Source of the DNA: JAGPDB01 sp046331265
GTDB lineage: Bacteria; Actinomycetota; Acidimicrobiia; IMCC26256; JAGPDB01
Length of the DNA stretch: 64,000 nt
Assembly: GCA_046331265.1 (NCBI GenBank)
Contig: JAXLRE010000004.1
Coordinates: forward strand, 1 to 64,000
Reading direction: 5' to 3'
Part shown: positions 34,206-43,644 of the stretch, in pieces
How the letters are laid out: every line of letters begins with the position of its first letter
Numbering within the stretch: position 1 is the stretch's first letter
Program-made: the position numbers and the translations under genes
The notes under the pieces: generated by a model
The model's database searches: none
The model's input: only the letters and a program-made list of their open reading frames with translations
What the model was told of the DNA's origin: nothing

Positions 34206-34817
34206 ATGAAAAAAATATCGATATTACTTGCCGCAATTTTGGTGACTATAACTTCAGTACTTTCGGCTTGCTCGTCAGACAAAAAAGAAAACAAGCCAAC
34301 TGAAACTTCTAAAACAAATAATTCAACTTCGTCAAAGAAGATATCTTTACCAGATCCATGTACAGTCGTTGATTTTGCAGACATACAGGCTGTTATGCAA
34401 CTAAGCATTACATCTGAACGTGGAGAACAAGGAAAGTTTTATGATGGAGGCTCGACAAAATACTGCAGCTGGGAAGCAAAAGAATCCCCATATTCAAGTG
34501 TAGAAATTCGCTTAGGTAAAAATGGCAATGGTAGTAATAATCTCGAAACGGCTAAAGATGTGGCAGGTCCTGAAGGTTTTGCATTTGAGCTCGGAGACAA
34601 GGCAGTTGTCGATACAAAAAGAAATGTAATTAGTTTTGTTTATAAAGATGTTTATTATGATGTTCAAGTAGTACAGAACGAAAAAGACTTTTCTACATTT
34701 TCCAAAATTCCGCCAGAATTAAAAATAAGTGGATCCTCTATTGCAGGTTCTAGCATTCAATCTAATTTAATTGCTGAATATTTAATCGCTACAAAAATTA
34801 TCGAAAACACAAAATAA
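34206..34817 (+). CDS. DUF3558-like lipoprotein
   Basis: 203 residues. Lipoprotein signal peptide (MKKISILLAAILVTITSVLSAC, lipobox SAC) and a Lys/Thr/Ser linker, then a domain with DPCTVVDFADIQAVMQL, KYCSWEAKESPYSSVEI and a hydrophobic core that resembles DUF3558 of actinobacterial lipoproteins (paired cysteines in DPC and CSW). The ATG at 34206 has a GAGAGGG site; the frame opens earlier at 34173. Function unknown; it lies behind the metallophosphoesterase lipoprotein gene in the same direction. Confidence 0.55.
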   Translation: MKKISILLAAILVTITSVLSACSSDKKENKPTETSKTNNSTSSKKISLPDPCTVVDFADIQAVMQLSITSERGEQGKFYDGGSTKYCSWEAKESPYSSVEIRLGKNGNGSNNLETAKDVAGPEGFAFELGDKAVVDTKRNVISFVYKDVYYDVQVVQNEKDFSTFSKIPPELKISGSSIAGSSIQSNLIAEYLIATKIIENTK

Positions 34818-34824
34818 GAGTTTA

Positions 34825-34859
34825 TTGTGAGCGTTAAATTTCTCTTTTAGCGCTCACAA
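34825..34859. terminator. Bidirectional hairpin between the DUF3558-like gene and midA, partly inside midA
   Basis: Nine-base perfect arms TTGTGAGCG/CGCTCACAA at 34825-34833 and 34851-34859, extended inwards by A-U pairs to about 14 base pairs. The right arm overlaps the last codons of the midA-like gene (stop at 34834), so coding and terminator share sequence. Confidence 0.65.
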
Positions 34860-35910
34860 CACCAAAAGCACCTAGCCCATTTAGATCAGTTAATAAATTT
34901 CTCTCCACTCCGTAATTAGAGTTTGCGCTTGTATCATTTTCAATAAACTTTTTCAACTGATCGTAAGAAGAATTATCAGCGGTATTTACATATGCATCTA
35001 TACCATTTTTTTCTAGCCAACTCTTTTGATCATCAAAAGTGATTTTTGAAAAGCCATTTAGATCAAGTGCAAGCATTAAGTCTTCTTTAATGATGTCTGT
35101 TGTTATATCTCCACATGCTCCAGCATTTAATGCATTTAAAACATTTTCGACACCGACAATGCGCTTATTGTCTTGATATAAACGCAGCCAATTTCCATCT
35201 TTCATACTCTCTACTGATTTAATGTAATCAAACATAAGTAATTCCAGTGCTGTTACTTGTGAACAAGCATCAATTACTTCACCTAGCCAATTAGAAATAC
35301 CTGTATGAATAGGGACAGGAAAATTGTCGATGTTTGTTGATACATTCGATTTGTTCGCTAAATCTATGTTGCCAAAGACGCCAAATTTTGCCATAACTTC
35401 ATGTACATTAAGACGATCAGGCTGATACTCTTGATAAATATCGTGAGTAAATCCGATATCAAAAACTAAATTGTCCAGTAACTCATTAGCAATTATTAAT
35501 GTCGAGCCTTCTGTCTCTGGAATAGTTTCAAAAACATTCCAACTCATAACTGTTTTGATATTCTGCAGTTTTTTCTTTGACGTTTCTCGATGTTCGGGTG
35601 AAATATCAACAAGAAAATAATTTATGTTCTCTAAAAAATCTTTGTTTGATCTAGCGATGCTAGCTGCTAACGAACCAGGACCACTTCCTATTTCTACTAC
35701 GTTTGCTTTTTCAGTTTCTATATTATTAAACCAATTTTGGATATAGTCAGAAATAACCAGTCCAAATAATTCACCAACTTCTGGTGACGTCAAATAGTCA
35801 CGCTCTCGCCCAGCACCGTTACCTTTTGTGTAAAATCCATCTTCACCATATAAAGCATTTTGCATATAGTCAGAAAAGTTTTGACCATTAACTTTGAAGT
35901 TATTTACCAT
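34834..35910 (-). CDS. MidA/NDUFAF7-family SAM-dependent methyltransferase
   Basis: 358 residues. Begins with the family's FSDYMQNALYGEDGFYTKGNGAGRERDYLTSPEVGELFG, then the SAM-binding strand VVEIGSGPGSLAASI and ANELLDNLVFD. In mitochondria the homologue NDUFAF7 dimethylates an arginine of NDUFS2, the counterpart of NuoD, during complex I assembly. Here the gene is 1.7 kb from the end of one nuo operon, which supports a similar job on NuoD in this organism (inference). It overlaps the YciI gene by seven bases. Confidence 0.85.
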   Translation of the reverse strand: MVNNFKVNGQNFSDYMQNALYGEDGFYTKGNGAGRERDYLTSPEVGELFGLVISDYIQNWFNNIETEKANVVEIGSGPGSLAASIARSNKDFLENINYFLVDISPEHRETSKKKLQNIKTVMSWNVFETIPETEGSTLIIANELLDNLVFDIGFTHDIYQEYQPDRLNVHEVMAKFGVFGNIDLANKSNVSTNIDNFPVPIHTGISNWLGEVIDACSQVTALELLMFDYIKSVESMKDGNWLRLYQDNKRIVGVENVLNALNAGACGDITTDIIKEDLMLALDLNGFSKITFDDQKSWLEKNGIDAYVNTADNSSYDQLKKFIENDTSANSNYGVERNLLTDLNGLGAFGVVSAKREI

Positions 35911-36188
35911 TGAGGAATTGCGCCCTCAGTAATTTCTATTGTTTCCCAAACATTATTTTTAATATAGGGCTCATCTTTCAAGTACTCATCAATATCGGAT
36001 TTTGAATCACAATTAAAAACAATTACGCTCCCCATTAGATGTCCGTCAGCCTTGTCTTTTAAAGCAACGACAAAATCAATAAAACCCTTATCTACTGATA
36101 CTTTTGTTCGTGCGATATGGCTTTCTCTTACTGCCATTCGTCGATCTAAAGCATCAGCATAGTCATAAGCAATCAATACAAAATTCAT
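35904..36188 (-). CDS. YciI-like protein
   Basis: 94 residues with the YciI layout: FVLIAYDYADALDRRMAVRESHIARTK (the conserved His in ESH), LMGSVIVFNCDSKSDIDEYLKDEPYIKNNVWETIEITEG. YciI-related proteins are small ferredoxin-like folds of unknown or hydrolytic role. It is translated just ahead of midA on the same transcript. Confidence 0.75.
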   Translation of the reverse strand: MNFVLIAYDYADALDRRMAVRESHIARTKVSVDKGFIDFVVALKDKADGHLMGSVIVFNCDSKSDIDEYLKDEPYIKNNVWETIEITEGAIPQW

Positions 36189-36273
36189 TCATATATCCTA
36201 ATAAACCCAGATAAATTAGTTATCCTTATTGTAATTTGCACCTTTTATGCTCTATTATGGTTTTCCTTAGTTT

Positions 36274-37602
36274 ATGGACGATTTAAGAGCAATAACGCCT
36301 ACCCCATTATATAGATATATACGTTTAGACCCACCCAGAAATAATGCTCCTGAAGTTTTATCTGACATAGCTCGTTGGCTTAATGAAGCTAGAAGAATAA
36401 TTCAACCCTGGGACAAAGAGAAGCTTGCTGCATTTTTATCTACACAAACTCCTACTTCACTACTTGATTTAACCGATCTAGTCGCACGAAATGTTATTGG
36501 AACAGAAGTTCTTCACCAGCCTGGAAGTCTTCATCCCATACATGTACTTAATCAGCACGATACATTTGTATGGGCAGGTATAAGCGGAAGAGACTATGAA
36601 CAAGCAGCACAGATATTTTTAAACAAAATTGATTCAATACTTAACAACTCTGCTCATAGAGATTCTTCAATCGATCCGAGCTTTGCTATCGCAATATCTG
36701 AATTTCAAACTTATCTTCATAACGTTGTTGATGGGACAGGACGCTTATCTAGAGCGCTTGCATTAATGTTTTGGCCTGAACAGTTTGAACTAAATGGTGA
36801 CCATATACAAAGATTATTGACAGGTTCAACAACCGTTGATGACAACTACAAAAGTTTTTCTGATCCAAATATTAGTCTGGGAGATATTTATAACCAGATT
36901 GCATTCGAATCGTTTGTAGATCCAGCGACTGGTAAACATTTTGTTTTAAGTGTTCCTTCTTGGTCGACAATCTTTTCTTCACTACCACAAGTAGGAGAAT
37001 TTTTAGATGGAGCGACTTCAAAATTTGATTCACAACGTATACGGTATACATTCGGACTTATAACTCATTCATATGGAATAAATCCATACTGGGATGGGAT
37101 CTCCGAAGCAATAATTGCTAAAGCATTGTCAACGCCACTAAATCCTATTCGGCAAATGCCTCCGTTTACCGATAAAGAACGAGCACAGATTATTTATAAT
37201 GCTGATATTCATGAATGTCTAATTGCCTTGAAATGGTCTGCAGCATCAGTGGAAATCGCAACAAAAGCATTCGATACTATTAACGCAACAAACCCGCAAA
37301 CTATTGGAGATGTTGTAAGAATAATCGCCAACTCTTGTAGAGAAACACGGCTAGCTCTGATGGAACTAGGAATAGAATCAGTCTTTAACAAAGATTATCG
37401 TGTTGATTTTCTTGATGGCAATCCATCGATAGCCGATGTACTAAAAGCACAATATGAAGATGGTGTTTTATGGGTTCTTGAAGGACGCACACCAAGTATG
37501 CAATATGATCCTCTGCGACTAAGAACATATCCTAACGGTACAAGCCAGTCTGTCGATCCAATAGAAAGAGTATTTAGATTTCCGCCACGTCCAGGAAATT
37601 AA
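36274..37602 (+). CDS. Protein with a Fic-like motif, function unknown
   Basis: 442 residues, soluble. Residues 149-160 read HNVVDGTGRLSR, with the exact spacing of the Fic signature HxFx[D/E]GNGRxxR; two positions differ (Phe to Val, Asn to Thr). The flanking sequence (EFQTYLHN before, ALALMFWPEQF after) also has the helix-loop-helix character of Fic domains, whose loop binds the nucleotide's phosphates for AMPylation or similar transfer. Asn-to-Thr at the anion-binding position could reduce or alter activity. The rest of the protein, including a C-terminal helical region (about 290-400), is not recognised. Its stop shares TTAA with nuoN. Confidence 0.4.
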   Translation: MDDLRAITPTPLYRYIRLDPPRNNAPEVLSDIARWLNEARRIIQPWDKEKLAAFLSTQTPTSLLDLTDLVARNVIGTEVLHQPGSLHPIHVLNQHDTFVWAGISGRDYEQAAQIFLNKIDSILNNSAHRDSSIDPSFAIAISEFQTYLHNVVDGTGRLSRALALMFWPEQFELNGDHIQRLLTGSTTVDDNYKSFSDPNISLGDIYNQIAFESFVDPATGKHFVLSVPSWSTIFSSLPQVGEFLDGATSKFDSQRIRYTFGLITHSYGINPYWDGISEAIIAKALSTPLNPIRQMPPFTDKERAQIIYNADIHECLIALKWSAASVEIATKAFDTINATNPQTIGDVVRIIANSCRETRLALMELGIESVFNKDYRVDFLDGNPSIADVLKAQYEDGVLWVLEGRTPSMQYDPLRLRTYPNGTSQSVDPIERVFRFPPRPGN

Positions 37603-39122
37603 GATATTGAAGAAATTAGTTCTGCTATTTGAGAAACTAACGATGGCAACACACCAAGCAAGATTGTTGCACCAGCACATAGCAAAATTGCTAATTTCAA
37701 TGCAGGCGGAGTCGCAACCGAAGTTGTGCTTCTAATTAAAAGTCCACCTCCTGAACTCACTTCTTCCTCTACTTCTTTTAACTCACCTGGTTCTTCTAAC
37801 CACATACGTTTCACAACACCGGCATAATAAACAAATGCAACTACTGATGCTATTGCAGCCACAACTGCAATGACTGTCGATGATGCGCTACCGGCATCTA
37901 AAGCAGATCTAAACATAACAAACTTTGCAAACCAACCCGCCAAAGGTGGGATGCCTGCAAGTGAGAACAAAAATATTGTTAAACATATAGCTAAGAAAGG
38001 TTCTCGTTTACCTAAACCATTATATGTTTCGAGCTCACCACTTTTAGTTCTACGCGCAATCGCAATCACTGCTGCAAACGCACCAATATTTGCAAACAAA
38101 TATACGGCTAAATACACAAAAGTAGCTTCGATTGATGAAGACGAAATGTCGCCAGCTTTTCCTGAAATAAAGATAAGTGGAAGTAAAACAAATCCACCTT
38201 GCGCAATTGAAGAATATGCCAACATACGAACAATGTTGTTTTCTTTTAATGCTGTAAAGTTACCGATTATCAATGAAGCAACAACAAGAATATAAATTAT
38301 CGGAGCCCAAATTTTGTACTCTGGCGCAAAAGCGTATTGCAACAATAAGGTAAGCCCAACAAAACCAGCAGCTTTAGAAAGAACAGAAAGAAATGCAGTA
38401 ACAGGTGTTGGCGCTCCTTCATAAACATCTGGCGCCCATTGATGAAATGGAACTGCGGATATTTTGAATGCAAAACCAATTATCGTAAAGATGATTGCAA
38501 CATTAGCAATAGGGGGAGTTGAACCAGAAGCAAAATAGGATCCAATTTCACTAAATAAAGTTGAATTTGTAACGCCTACGATAAAGCTCATTCCATAAAG
38601 CATTACGGCAGAACTCATCACTCCATATAAATAATATTTAATAGCAGCTTCATTACTTTTAACATCTCGTCTTCTCCAACCTGCCATAACAAATGTTGGA
38701 ATTGAAACTGTCTCAAGTGCTACAAATAAAGAAATAAGATCACGAGAAGAAGCCATCGCGCTCATACCCAAGACAGAAACAAGAAGCAAAAACCAAAATT
38801 CGCTTTGGAAATAATCCCCTTCACGGATGTAATCTGCACCAATTAATACAACAATATATGCACCAATGATAAAGAATGCTTTGAAAGCTAACGCGTAATT
38901 ATCTACTACAAAGGCTCCCCCAAATAGACTTCGATTATTACCGTCTAAAGCCAAAGTAACGACAGGAACAAGTGAAGCCAACAGACCGATGGCAGCAATA
39001 TTGCTTGATTTCCAAGATGATTTCTTAGGCAAGAATAAATCTACAATTAAAACAGCAATACCAGCTAAAGCCAGAGTTAACTCTGGAGCGAGTGCATGCC
39101 AGTCAATAATTGGAGCTTCCAT
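37599..39122 (-). CDS. nuoN: NADH-quinone oxidoreductase subunit N, EFG-less complex
   Basis: 507 residues with about 14 membrane helices, one of the three antiporter-like proton-pumping subunits. The helical pattern includes ASVNSVGPFH-type channel residues: conserved Lys in FKISAVPFHQWAPDVYEGAPTPVTAF and Glu/Lys positions in transmembrane helices. A poorly conserved hydrophilic insert (LEEPGELKEVEEEVSSGGG) lies near the C-terminus. It is the last gene of the first nuo operon (nuoABCDHIJKLMN) and starts at the base next to the end of nuoM. Confidence 0.93.
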   Translation of the reverse strand: MEAPIIDWHALAPELTLALAGIAVLIVDLFLPKKSSWKSSNIAAIGLLASLVPVVTLALDGNNRSLFGGAFVVDNYALAFKAFFIIGAYIVVLIGADYIREGDYFQSEFWFLLLVSVLGMSAMASSRDLISLFVALETVSIPTFVMAGWRRRDVKSNEAAIKYYLYGVMSSAVMLYGMSFIVGVTNSTLFSEIGSYFASGSTPPIANVAIIFTIIGFAFKISAVPFHQWAPDVYEGAPTPVTAFLSVLSKAAGFVGLTLLLQYAFAPEYKIWAPIIYILVVASLIIGNFTALKENNIVRMLAYSSIAQGGFVLLPLIFISGKAGDISSSSIEATFVYLAVYLFANIGAFAAVIAIARRTKSGELETYNGLGKREPFLAICLTIFLFSLAGIPPLAGWFAKFVMFRSALDAGSASSTVIAVVAAIASVVAFVYYAGVVKRMWLEEPGELKEVEEEVSSGGGLLIRSTTSVATPPALKLAILLCAGATILLGVLPSLVSQIAELISSIS

Positions 39123-40643
39123 TTATCCCCCAAACAATGCTGAAATCGGTGCATTGAAATATCTAAATAGTAAATCAGGATAAACACCAAATACTACAAT
39201 CAATGCAAGTAATGGAGTCCACGCCAACCACTCTGTTACATGAACATCATGAATATGTGCATCTTTAAATTCTTCTTTAACTTCTCCAAATGCAACACGT
39301 TGGAACATCCATAATAAATATCCTGCAGCTAGAACAGTACCGATTGATGCAATGACCATGTATACACGGAAAAGATTTACATCTAAACCTTTAGCAGGAG
39401 AAAATGCACTAAGTACTGCAGGGAATTCTCCCCAGAAACCAGCTAAGCCTGGAAGCCCTAATGAAGCCATGGCTGAAAAACCTAGAATCCAACCTAGACG
39501 TGGAGCATTCTTAAGTAGACCACCCAAACGCGCAATTTCACGTGTGTGGAATCGGTGTTGTATTGATCCTGCGAGGAAGAACAACATACCAGTGATTAAA
39601 CCGTGAGCAACCATTCCGAATAATGCTGCATTCATACCAAATGTTGTTCGTGTTGAAATTCCTAACATCACAAATCCCATGTGGGCAACAGAGCTAAACG
39701 CGATAAGTCGTTTAACGTCAGTCTGTGCCAAACAACAAAGTGATCCATATATAATTCCGATTACTGATAAAGCACCGATATATGGAGCCCATGTTTTGCT
39801 TGCTTCAGGCAAAATAGGCATTGCAATTTTCACAAAACCATAAGTACCTAGTTTCAACAAGATCGCAGCTAGTAAAACTGAACCTTGTGTTGGTGCTTCT
39901 GTGTGAGCATCAGGCAACCAAGTATGAAAAGGAAACATAGGAACTTTAATTGCGAATCCTAAAAATAGACCGCCGAATATCCATAATGCAGTTGTGCTTG
40001 ATATCTTCAATGTTCCATCGTTAGCCATAGCGGTTAATTCTGTAATCGAAAATGTGTTTGATTTCGATAAGAAAAACAGTGCTAAAAATCCAAGCAACAT
40101 CAAAGCTGAGCCAAAAAGTGTAAATAAGAAGAATTTCAAAGAAGCATACTTACGATTTGGTCCACCCCAGACCCCAATCATGAAAAACATTGGTAGTAAA
40201 ACAATTTCGAAGAATACAAAGAACAAGATTAAATCTTGTGAAACAAAAGTACCATTCATACCTACTTCAAGTAAAAGCATTAATGCTAAAAACCCGCGTG
40301 GGTTATGTGGTTCTGGAAAATGATCCCAAGAATAAATAATCACCAATACTGTTATAAACATTGACAGTAAAAGTAGAGGTAGTCCAATGCCGTCGACGCC
40401 GATGTCGTAGCGTGAGTTAATTAGTGGGATCCATTCTTTTGAAACACCAAGCTGAACAGCTTTGTCACTCCAATCGAAACGTGTTAGAACAATTACACCA
40501 ACAGCTAAAGTAACTAGCGATGTTGCAAGTGCAATAGTTTTTTGTGCCAGTTCTTGTCTCTTTGGTGTAACTAAAACACCAATCATTCCTACTAACGGCA
40601 AAAATACCGCCAGTGTTAGAGACCAGTCATCAAACTTGTCCAC
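39123..40643 (-). CDS. nuoM: NADH-quinone oxidoreductase subunit M, EFG-less complex
   Basis: 506 residues, about 14 membrane helices, proton-pumping antiporter-like subunit. Shows FFVFFEIVLLPMFFMIGVWGG with the key Glu, and FAIKVPMFPFHTWLPDAHTEAPTQGSVLLA with the Lys. nuoL ends 25 bases before it, one of the larger gaps in this operon; nuoN follows without a gap. Confidence 0.95.
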   Translation of the reverse strand: MDKFDDWSLTLAVFLPLVGMIGVLVTPKRQELAQKTIALATSLVTLAVGVIVLTRFDWSDKAVQLGVSKEWIPLINSRYDIGVDGIGLPLLLLSMFITVLVIIYSWDHFPEPHNPRGFLALMLLLEVGMNGTFVSQDLILFFVFFEIVLLPMFFMIGVWGGPNRKYASLKFFLFTLFGSALMLLGFLALFFLSKSNTFSITELTAMANDGTLKISSTTALWIFGGLFLGFAIKVPMFPFHTWLPDAHTEAPTQGSVLLAAILLKLGTYGFVKIAMPILPEASKTWAPYIGALSVIGIIYGSLCCLAQTDVKRLIAFSSVAHMGFVMLGISTRTTFGMNAALFGMVAHGLITGMLFFLAGSIQHRFHTREIARLGGLLKNAPRLGWILGFSAMASLGLPGLAGFWGEFPAVLSAFSPAKGLDVNLFRVYMVIASIGTVLAAGYLLWMFQRVAFGEVKEEFKDAHIHDVHVTEWLAWTPLLALIVVFGVYPDLLFRYFNAPISALFGG

Positions 40644-40668
40644 GTATCTCTACCTTTCGCTTCTCGAT

Positions 40669-42822
40669 TTATCTACTTAAGTACACTGCTACTATTCCAA
40701 GAACAATTACGCCCATGAAAAGCATTGCAGCATATCTTTGAATTTTTCCGCTTTGCAATAGTCTCAAACCAGAACCGGTTGCATTAGCACCTGTTCCTAA
40801 TGAATTAACGACCCCGTCAATTCCGCTTTGGTCTAAATTCTTATATGCAAGATTACCTAATTTTGCAGTTAATTTGCCGGCTGTATTTACTGTTGCATCA
40901 ATAACATTTTGATTAATCCAATAACTAGCATTAGCAATTGATTTCTTTGTATGGCCTACGATGATATCTGTATATAAAACATCTAAATATAGTTTGTTAA
41001 CTAATAAAGTATGTATTGCCTTTGCAATTGAATTTTTCTCTGTAATACCAACAAGGCCAATCTTTTTCCAGTAATACAAATAAGAAATACCAATTCCTAT
41101 TAAAGCCATAAGCGTTGCGACACCTGCAAGTGCATAAATAAATTCAGCATGCTCAATAAACGCACCGCCATGAGCTACTAAATTTTCAAATGGGAAAGCA
41201 CCTTTAGGTTCAACCCATTCTTTGAACTTTTCAATATGAAATGGAGCTGCATTTAACAAACCAGCAGTTACAGAAAGAACAGCCAAAATAATTAATGGAA
41301 CAGTAATTACCTTATTTGATTCATGAGGATGATGATGTCCACGATATTCACCAAAGAAAGTTAGATATACACATCGCGTCATATACGCTGCTGTTAATAG
41401 TGATCCGACTAAACCAATGATTAAAAATGTTGTGTAACCATTATGTCCAGCGTTAGCTAAAATTTCGTCTTTAGACCAAAACCCGGCGAGTGGGAAAATA
41501 CCCGCTAAAGCTGCGGTACCAATCATAAAAGTAACGAAAGTTATTGGCATATGCTTTCTCAATCCACCCATATCTTTTTTCATATCAAAACTATGGTGTG
41601 ATCCACTATGAGCTACTGAACCTGAACCTAAGAAAAGTAGTGCTTTGAAAAATGCATGGGTGAAAAGGTGGAAAATTGCAGCAGTCCAAGCACCAGCACC
41701 TAGACCCATAACCATGTAGCCGAGCTGAGAAATAGTTGAGTATGCCAAAACTTTTTTAATGTCGTTTTGAACAAAAGCTAATGCAGCTCCAACTAAAATT
41801 GTTATTCCACCAATAATTATCATCGGGTTAAAACTTGTTTCGCCGATATTAAAGCCTTCCCAAAAAACAGGATACACTCGAGCGCCCAAATAAACTCCTG
41901 CAACAACCATGGTTGCAGCATGGATCAAAGCAGATACTGGTGTTGGACCAGCCATCGCGTCAGGCAACCAAGTGTGAAGTGGAAACTGACCAGACTTACC
42001 AATAATACCTAGCAATAAAGCCAACGCAGTCATGAATAATAAAGTATTTCCAACTTTGCCAGATAATGCAGCATTGTTTACATCAAGAATTGAAAAAGAA
42101 CCTTTTCCTGTTGCACGTTCTACAAGGAAAAATGTCATGATCACGCCAGTCAACAAACCAATGTCACCTGTACGAGTTGTAAAAAATGCTTTTAGTGCAG
42201 CGTTTGAATTGTTCTTGTCTTCCCACCAGTGGCCGATCAACATAAATGAACAAAGACCAACTAATTCCCAACCAACCATAAGCTGCAAAGTGTTATTCGC
42301 TAAAACTAACAGCATCATTGATGAAGTAAATAATGATAATGCGGCGAAATAGTGAGTGTATCTAATATCACCTTTTAGATATTCTGTTGAATAGATGTGT
42401 ACCAATGTTGAAATTATTGCGACTACAACCACCATCATTACGGCTAGACCATCAACTTGAGTGCCAACCCCAAGATGAATCGAACCGTTTCTCCACCACG
42501 TAAATGTTTGCCCAAATACTTTGCCTTCAAATTCATGTCCTCGAGTAATCCATTGGAAAGCAAGTACCGCTGACATTACACAAACAGCAGCCATTGAGAT
42601 TAAACCAATTTCGTGACCTTTTTTCGGAAGTTTTTTGCCAAAAAATAGAATTAAAAAATATGATATTGCAGGTATTAGAAATATTAACCATGCATGATTT
42701 AGCATCCATGGACCTGAGCTTGTAAGTGAAGTAATTTTTTCGCCGACTGCGTGTTGTCCTTCTTTAACAACTTCTTCACACAAACCTGATGAGGGATTAC
42801 ACGATTGAAAAATGCCGATCAT
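40669..42822 (-). CDS. nuoL: NADH-quinone oxidoreductase subunit L, EFG-less complex
   Basis: 717 residues, longer than the 654-residue NuoL of the second operon. Antiporter-like core (LVGWELVGLCSFMLIGHWW, GKSGQFPLHTWLPDAMAGPTPVSALIHAATMV, TISQLGYMVMGLGAG) plus the long lateral helix and terminal anchor helix at the C-terminus. The extra N-terminal 45 residues (two cysteines in SCNPSSGLCEE) are not in NuoL2; a later start is possible. Confidence 0.93.
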   Translation of the reverse strand: MIGIFQSCNPSSGLCEEVVKEGQHAVGEKITSLTSSGPWMLNHAWLIFLIPAISYFLILFFGKKLPKKGHEIGLISMAAVCVMSAVLAFQWITRGHEFEGKVFGQTFTWWRNGSIHLGVGTQVDGLAVMMVVVVAIISTLVHIYSTEYLKGDIRYTHYFAALSLFTSSMMLLVLANNTLQLMVGWELVGLCSFMLIGHWWEDKNNSNAALKAFFTTRTGDIGLLTGVIMTFFLVERATGKGSFSILDVNNAALSGKVGNTLLFMTALALLLGIIGKSGQFPLHTWLPDAMAGPTPVSALIHAATMVVAGVYLGARVYPVFWEGFNIGETSFNPMIIIGGITILVGAALAFVQNDIKKVLAYSTISQLGYMVMGLGAGAWTAAIFHLFTHAFFKALLFLGSGSVAHSGSHHSFDMKKDMGGLRKHMPITFVTFMIGTAALAGIFPLAGFWSKDEILANAGHNGYTTFLIIGLVGSLLTAAYMTRCVYLTFFGEYRGHHHPHESNKVITVPLIILAVLSVTAGLLNAAPFHIEKFKEWVEPKGAFPFENLVAHGGAFIEHAEFIYALAGVATLMALIGIGISYLYYWKKIGLVGITEKNSIAKAIHTLLVNKLYLDVLYTDIIVGHTKKSIANASYWINQNVIDATVNTAGKLTAKLGNLAYKNLDQSGIDGVVNSLGTGANATGSGLRLLQSGKIQRYAAMLFMGVIVLGIVAVYLSR

Positions 42823-42824
42823 TA

Positions 42825-43124
42825 TTAACCCTTCAACTTATCTAGTTCATCAATATTTGGTGTCTTAAGATTTCTAGTAATTAGCAAAACAATACCTAGT
42901 CCAACACCAATTTCAGCTGCTGCAATAGTAATAACAAATAAAGCAAATGTATTTCCGCCAGTGTTTCGTAAATATTGTGAAAACGCAACCAAATTTATGT
43001 TTACGGCATTAAGCATTAACTCAATACTCATCAGAACTAAGATCCCATTTTTACGTGCTATTACACCGTAAACACCTACACAAAATAAAAACGCTGCGAG
43101 AATTAAATAATAATTAAGTATCAC
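42825..43124 (-). CDS. nuoK: NADH-quinone oxidoreductase subunit K, EFG-less complex
   Basis: 99 residues, three membrane helices. Conserved glutamates in SIELMLNAVNINLVAFS and AAAEIGVGLGIVLLI, part of the central hydrophilic axis of the membrane arm. Spaced one base from nuoJ and two from nuoL. Confidence 0.96.
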   Translation of the reverse strand: MILNYYLILAAFLFCVGVYGVIARKNGILVLMSIELMLNAVNINLVAFSQYLRNTGGNTFALFVITIAAAEIGVGLGIVLLITRNLKTPNIDELDKLKG

Positions 43125-43125
43125 A

Positions 43126-43644
43126 TTAATCCTTTCTCGCCATTACAACTGCACCAATTAAGGCACCAAGTAATAACACACCTACAATTTCAAATGGGAA
43201 AACATATTTGTAAATAATCGATTCACTCATTGCTGCCATTTTCCCATTTGCCAAAGTTTCGTTAGCGCCTAAACCACCAAGAATTATTTTTTCTGACTTT
43301 GTGTAAGCATCAAGTATTAATGCAACTAACAATCCGAGTAATCCGAAACTAACAACAAATGCGGGTCCACGAGAAGCATTGTTTAAGTTTTTGTTTTTAC
43401 CCATTGGTGCTCGAGTAAGCATTATTCCGAACAAGAGCAAAACAGTAACTGCACCTATATATATAAGTACTTGAACCCAAGCTATAAATTCCGCAGCTAT
43501 AAGTAAGAACAATCCCGCAACGCTTGCCAACACAGAAACTAAGTAAAGCGCAGCATGAACAATATTGTTAGAACTTACAACGCCTATTGCACCAACACAC
43601 GCTATAAAAGCCAAAATAAAGAAAACAATATTTTGTACAACCAT
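43126..43644 (-). CDS. nuoJ: NADH-quinone oxidoreductase subunit J, EFG-less complex
   Basis: 172 residues, five membrane helices; NIVHAALYLVSVLASVAGLFLLIAAEFIAWVQVLIYIGAVTVLLLFGIML carries the pi-bulge helix and the conserved Tyr/Gly. Starts on the base where nuoI ends. Confidence 0.95.
   Translation of the reverse strand: MVVQNIVFFILAFIACVGAIGVVSSNNIVHAALYLVSVLASVAGLFLLIAAEFIAWVQVLIYIGAVTVLLLFGIMLTRAPMGKNKNLNNASRGPAFVVSFGLLGLLVALILDAYTKSEKIILGGLGANETLANGKMAAMSESIIYKYVFPFEIVGVLLLGALIGAVVMARKD

Noticed and set aside
40669..42822. Treating the two NuoL, NuoM and NuoN proteins as Mrp-type sodium/proton antiporters
   Set aside because: All three sit in full nuo operons with NuoB, C, D, H and I, so complex I is the simpler explanation.
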